DNA of 64,000 bases from Xanthomonas hortorum pv. cynarae (GTDB lineage Bacteria > Pseudomonadota > Gammaproteobacteria > Xanthomonadales > Xanthomonadaceae), in the NCBI RefSeq assembly GCF_002939985.1, contig NZ_MDFM01000008.1, positions 59,891 to 123,890 on the forward strand. The letters are read 5' to 3'. This document shows, piece after piece, positions 61,980-64,000 of this stretch. The position numbers and the translations under genes were made by a program. Under the pieces are notes generated by a model that had not been told where the DNA came from, made no database searches, and was given only the letters and a program-made list of their open reading frames with translations. The number at the start of each line of letters is the position of its first letter. Position 1 is the stretch's first letter.

Positions 61980-64000
61980 ATGTCGCGTACCGTCGTTCTG
62001 GCCGCTGCCATCACCCTGGCACTGGCTGCTTGTTCTGGAAAAGATTCGTCCGGTAAGGAGTCCACCACCGTGCCCGAGAAGACCGCCGCCACCCCGGCCG
62101 CCGATGCCGCGCCGAACCCGCTGCTCACCCCCAGCACGCTGCCGTTCCAGGCGCCGCCGTTCGACAAGATCAAGGACAGCGATTACCTGCCGGCCTTCGA
62201 AGAAGGCATGCGCCTGCAGTTGGCCGAGATCCGCAAAATTGCCGACAACCCCGAACCGCCCACCTTCGACAACACCATCGAAGCGATGGAGCGTGGTGGC
62301 GAAACGCTCTCGCGCGTGTCGCGCATTTTCTTCGGGCTGGTGCAGGCCGATACCAGCGATGCACGCCAGAAGATCCAGGAAGAGATCGCGCCCAAGCTGG
62401 CCGCGCACCAGGACGAAATCAATCTCGATCCCAAGCTCTTCGCACGCGTCAAAACCCTCTACGACCAGCGCGACACGCTGAGCCTGGACCCGGAGCAGAA
62501 GCGTCTGCTTGAGCGCGATTACGAAGAACTCGTGCGCGCCGGTGCGCAGCTGTCCGAGGCCGACAAGGCCAGCCTGCGCAAGCTCAATATCGAAGAGACC
62601 ACGCTCTCCACCCAGTTCCATACCCGTCTGGTCGCCGCCTCGGCTGCCGGTGCGGTGGTGGTGGACGACAAGGCCAGGCTCGATGGCCTGAGCGAAGGCG
62701 ATATCGCCGCCGCCGCCGATGCCGCCAAGGCGCGCAAGCTCGATGGCAAGTACCTGCTCACCTTGCAGAACACCACCCAGCAGCCGGTGCTGGCCTCGTT
62801 GAAGGACCGCCAGCTGCGCGCCGAGGTACTCAAGGCCTCGGAAACGCGCGCCGAAAAGGGCGATGCCAACGACACCCGCCAGACCATCCAGCGTCTGGCC
62901 CAGCTGCGCGCGCAAAAGGCCAAGCTGCTCGGCTTCGACAGCTACGCCGCCTACAGCCTGGGCGACCAGATGGCCAAGACCCCGGCCGCCGCGCTCAAGC
63001 TGCTGACCGACACCGTGCCGGCCGCCACTGCCAAGGCGCGCCGCGAAGTGGCCGAGATGCAGAAGGTGATCGATGCACAGAAAGGTGGTTTCAAGCTCGC
63101 CGCGTCCGATTGGGACTTCTACGCCGAGCAGGTGCGCAAGGCCAAGTACGACCTGGACGAGTCGCAGATCAAGCCGTATTTCGAACTGGACAACGTTCTG
63201 CAGAACGGCGTTTTCTACGCGGCCACGCAGCTGTACGGCATCACCTTCAAGCAGCGCACCGATATCCCGACCTATCACGCGGACATGAAGGTGTATGAAG
63301 TGTTCGACGCGGACGGCACCTCGATGGCGCTGTTCTATACCGACTACTTCAAGCGCGACAGCAAGTCCGGTGGCGCCTGGATGGACGTGTTCGTCGAGCA
63401 GGACGGCCTCACCGGTGCCAAGCCGGTGGTCTACAACGTCTGCAACTTCACCAAGCCGGCTGCCGGCCAGCCGGCGCTGCTGAGCTTCGACGACGTCACC
63501 ACCTTGTTCCATGAGTTCGGCCACGCGCTGCACGGCATGTTCTCCAAGGTGAAGTACCCCTCGATCGCCGGCACCAGCACCTCGCGCGATTTTGTCGAGT
63601 TCCCCTCGCAGTTCAACGAACACTGGGCCTCCGATCCCAAGGTCTTCGCCAACTACGCCAAGCACTACCAGACCGGCGCGGCGATGCCGGCCGAGCTGGT
63701 GGAAAAGATCAAGAAGGCCAAGACCTTCAACAGCGGCTACGCAACCACCGAGTACCTGTCGGCCGCGTTGCTCGACCTGGCCTGGCACACCCAGCCGGCC
63801 GACGCATCGTTGCAGGACGTGAGCAAGTTCGAAGCCGACGCGTTGAAGCGCTTCAAGGTGGACCTGGCCGAAGTGCCGCCGCGTTATCGCAGCAGCTATT
63901 TCGACCACATCTGGGGCGGCGGGTATTCGGCCGGGTATTACGCCTACTTCTGGTCGGAAGTGCTCGACGACGACGCATTCGAATGGTTCAAGGAAAACGG
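61980..64000 (+). CDS. dcp: M3-family peptidyl-dipeptidase lipoprotein (partial)
   Basis: An open frame of at least 673 residues that continues past the right edge. N-terminal lipobox ITLALAACSGK, a Thr/Ala/Pro linker, then a helical thimet-oligopeptidase-type domain. The zinc motif HEFGH is at residues 511-515 in TLFHEFGHALHGMFS, with the third ligand expected in the following FVEFPSQFNEHW. It is homologous to Dcp, which removes C-terminal dipeptides from oligopeptides. Periplasmic lipoprotein forms are common in Xanthomonadaceae. It is incomplete at the window edge. Confidence 0.92.
   Translation, partial: MSRTVVLAAAITLALAACSGKDSSGKESTTVPEKTAATPAADAAPNPLLTPSTLPFQAPPFDKIKDSDYLPAFEEGMRLQLAEIRKIADNPEPPTFDNTIEAMERGGETLSRVSRIFFGLVQADTSDARQKIQEEIAPKLAAHQDEINLDPKLFARVKTLYDQRDTLSLDPEQKRLLERDYEELVRAGAQLSEADKASLRKLNIEETTLSTQFHTRLVAASAAGAVVVDDKARLDGLSEGDIAAAADAAKARKLDGKYLLTLQNTTQQPVLASLKDRQLRAEVLKASETRAEKGDANDTRQTIQRLAQLRAQKAKLLGFDSYAAYSLGDQMAKTPAAALKLLTDTVPAATAKARREVAEMQKVIDAQKGGFKLAASDWDFYAEQVRKAKYDLDESQIKPYFELDNVLQNGVFYAATQLYGITFKQRTDIPTYHADMKVYEVFDADGTSMALFYTDYFKRDSKSGGAWMDVFVEQDGLTGAKPVVYNVCNFTKPAAGQPALLSFDDVTTLFHEFGHALHGMFSKVKYPSIAGTSTSRDFVEFPSQFNEHWASDPKVFANYAKHYQTGAAMPAELVEKIKKAKTFNSGYATTEYLSAALLDLAWHTQPADASLQDVSKFEADALKRFKVDLAEVPPRYRSSYFDHIWGGGYSAGYYAYFWSEVLDDDAFEWFKEN

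Noticed and set aside
61971-63908. A 645-codon minus-strand frame opposite the M3 peptidase
   Set aside because: The peptidase has lipobox and HEFGH motif; the antisense frame is Gly/Val/Leu-rich complement without motifs.

Overview
The window is GC-rich, densely packed chromosomal DNA from a gamma-proteobacterium of the Xanthomonadaceae, almost certainly Xanthomonas. The evidence is an OleA/OleB/OleC/OleD olefin set whose OleA and OleB closely match the X. campestris enzymes as I remember them, an Ax21-type outer-membrane protein, the arrangement glnA-glnK-amtB-glnL-glnG, and dispersed hairpin repeats and heptanucleotide tracts of the kind scattered through Xanthomonas genomes. I see no rRNA, tRNA, CRISPR array, prophage or insertion sequence. 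The species assignment is inference.

Region by region. 1-11.3 kb: an AEC-type permease, an orphan ParA-like ATPase, a SixA-type phosphatase, YceI, a phospholipase-D-like lipoprotein, a hotdog thioesterase, a PlsC acyltransferase, a YheT-like hydrolase, an AT-rich island with one unrecognised small gene, a TPR protein with a degenerate sulfotransferase-like C-terminus, and a PEBP/YbhB protein. 11.5-13.3 kb (minus strand): a META/DUF4377 lipoprotein and UppP. 13.3-19.8 kb: the nitrogen-control block. glnA has two NtrC sites and a sigma-54 promoter upstream; glnK-amtB and the NtrB/NtrC pair follow, with an NtrC operator abutting the glnL start. 20-24.6 kb: tandem Cu/Zn superoxide dismutase lipoproteins, a conserved hypothetical, a thiolase and a small membrane protein. 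24.8-27.9 kb (minus): hemD-hemX-hemY. 28-32.2 kb: a GT25 glycosyltransferase, a YiiD-type thioesterase, a small secreted protein, a rhodanese, SecB and GpsA. 32.5-35.2 kb: Ax21 and PoxB, divergent.

35.2-39.9 kb holds what I consider the most promising undescribed system: a membrane histidine kinase and an NtrC-type sigma-54 activator, then a well-formed sigma-54 promoter with a 7-3-7 inverted repeat about 109 bp upstream of the predicted start, and then two unrecognised proteins (one secreted, one without a signal peptide) built from four copies of one short repeated domain. 40-42.8 kb: an MFS transporter, TrmL, a secreted protein with three VQVRP repeats and a DUF4156 lipoprotein.

43.2-53.7 kb is the oleABCD long-chain olefin pathway in scattered form: oleA, fic, oleB, a minus-strand YkgJ-type gene, oleC, a CadC-like TPR regulator, a repeat-rich gap, a minus-strand serine hydrolase, oleD. 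OleA condenses two acyl-CoAs, OleD reduces the beta-keto acid, OleC makes a beta-lactone and OleB decarboxylates it to the alkene. 53.8-64 kb: a DUF1328 peptide, a 41-residue GNAT remnant coupled to ddlA, ubiJ-ubiB, a TruC-like pseudouridine synthase, a repeat region, a DUF2059 protein, ArfB, a second acyltransferase, a Thr-nucleophile asparaginase, and an M3 peptidase lipoprotein that runs off the right edge.
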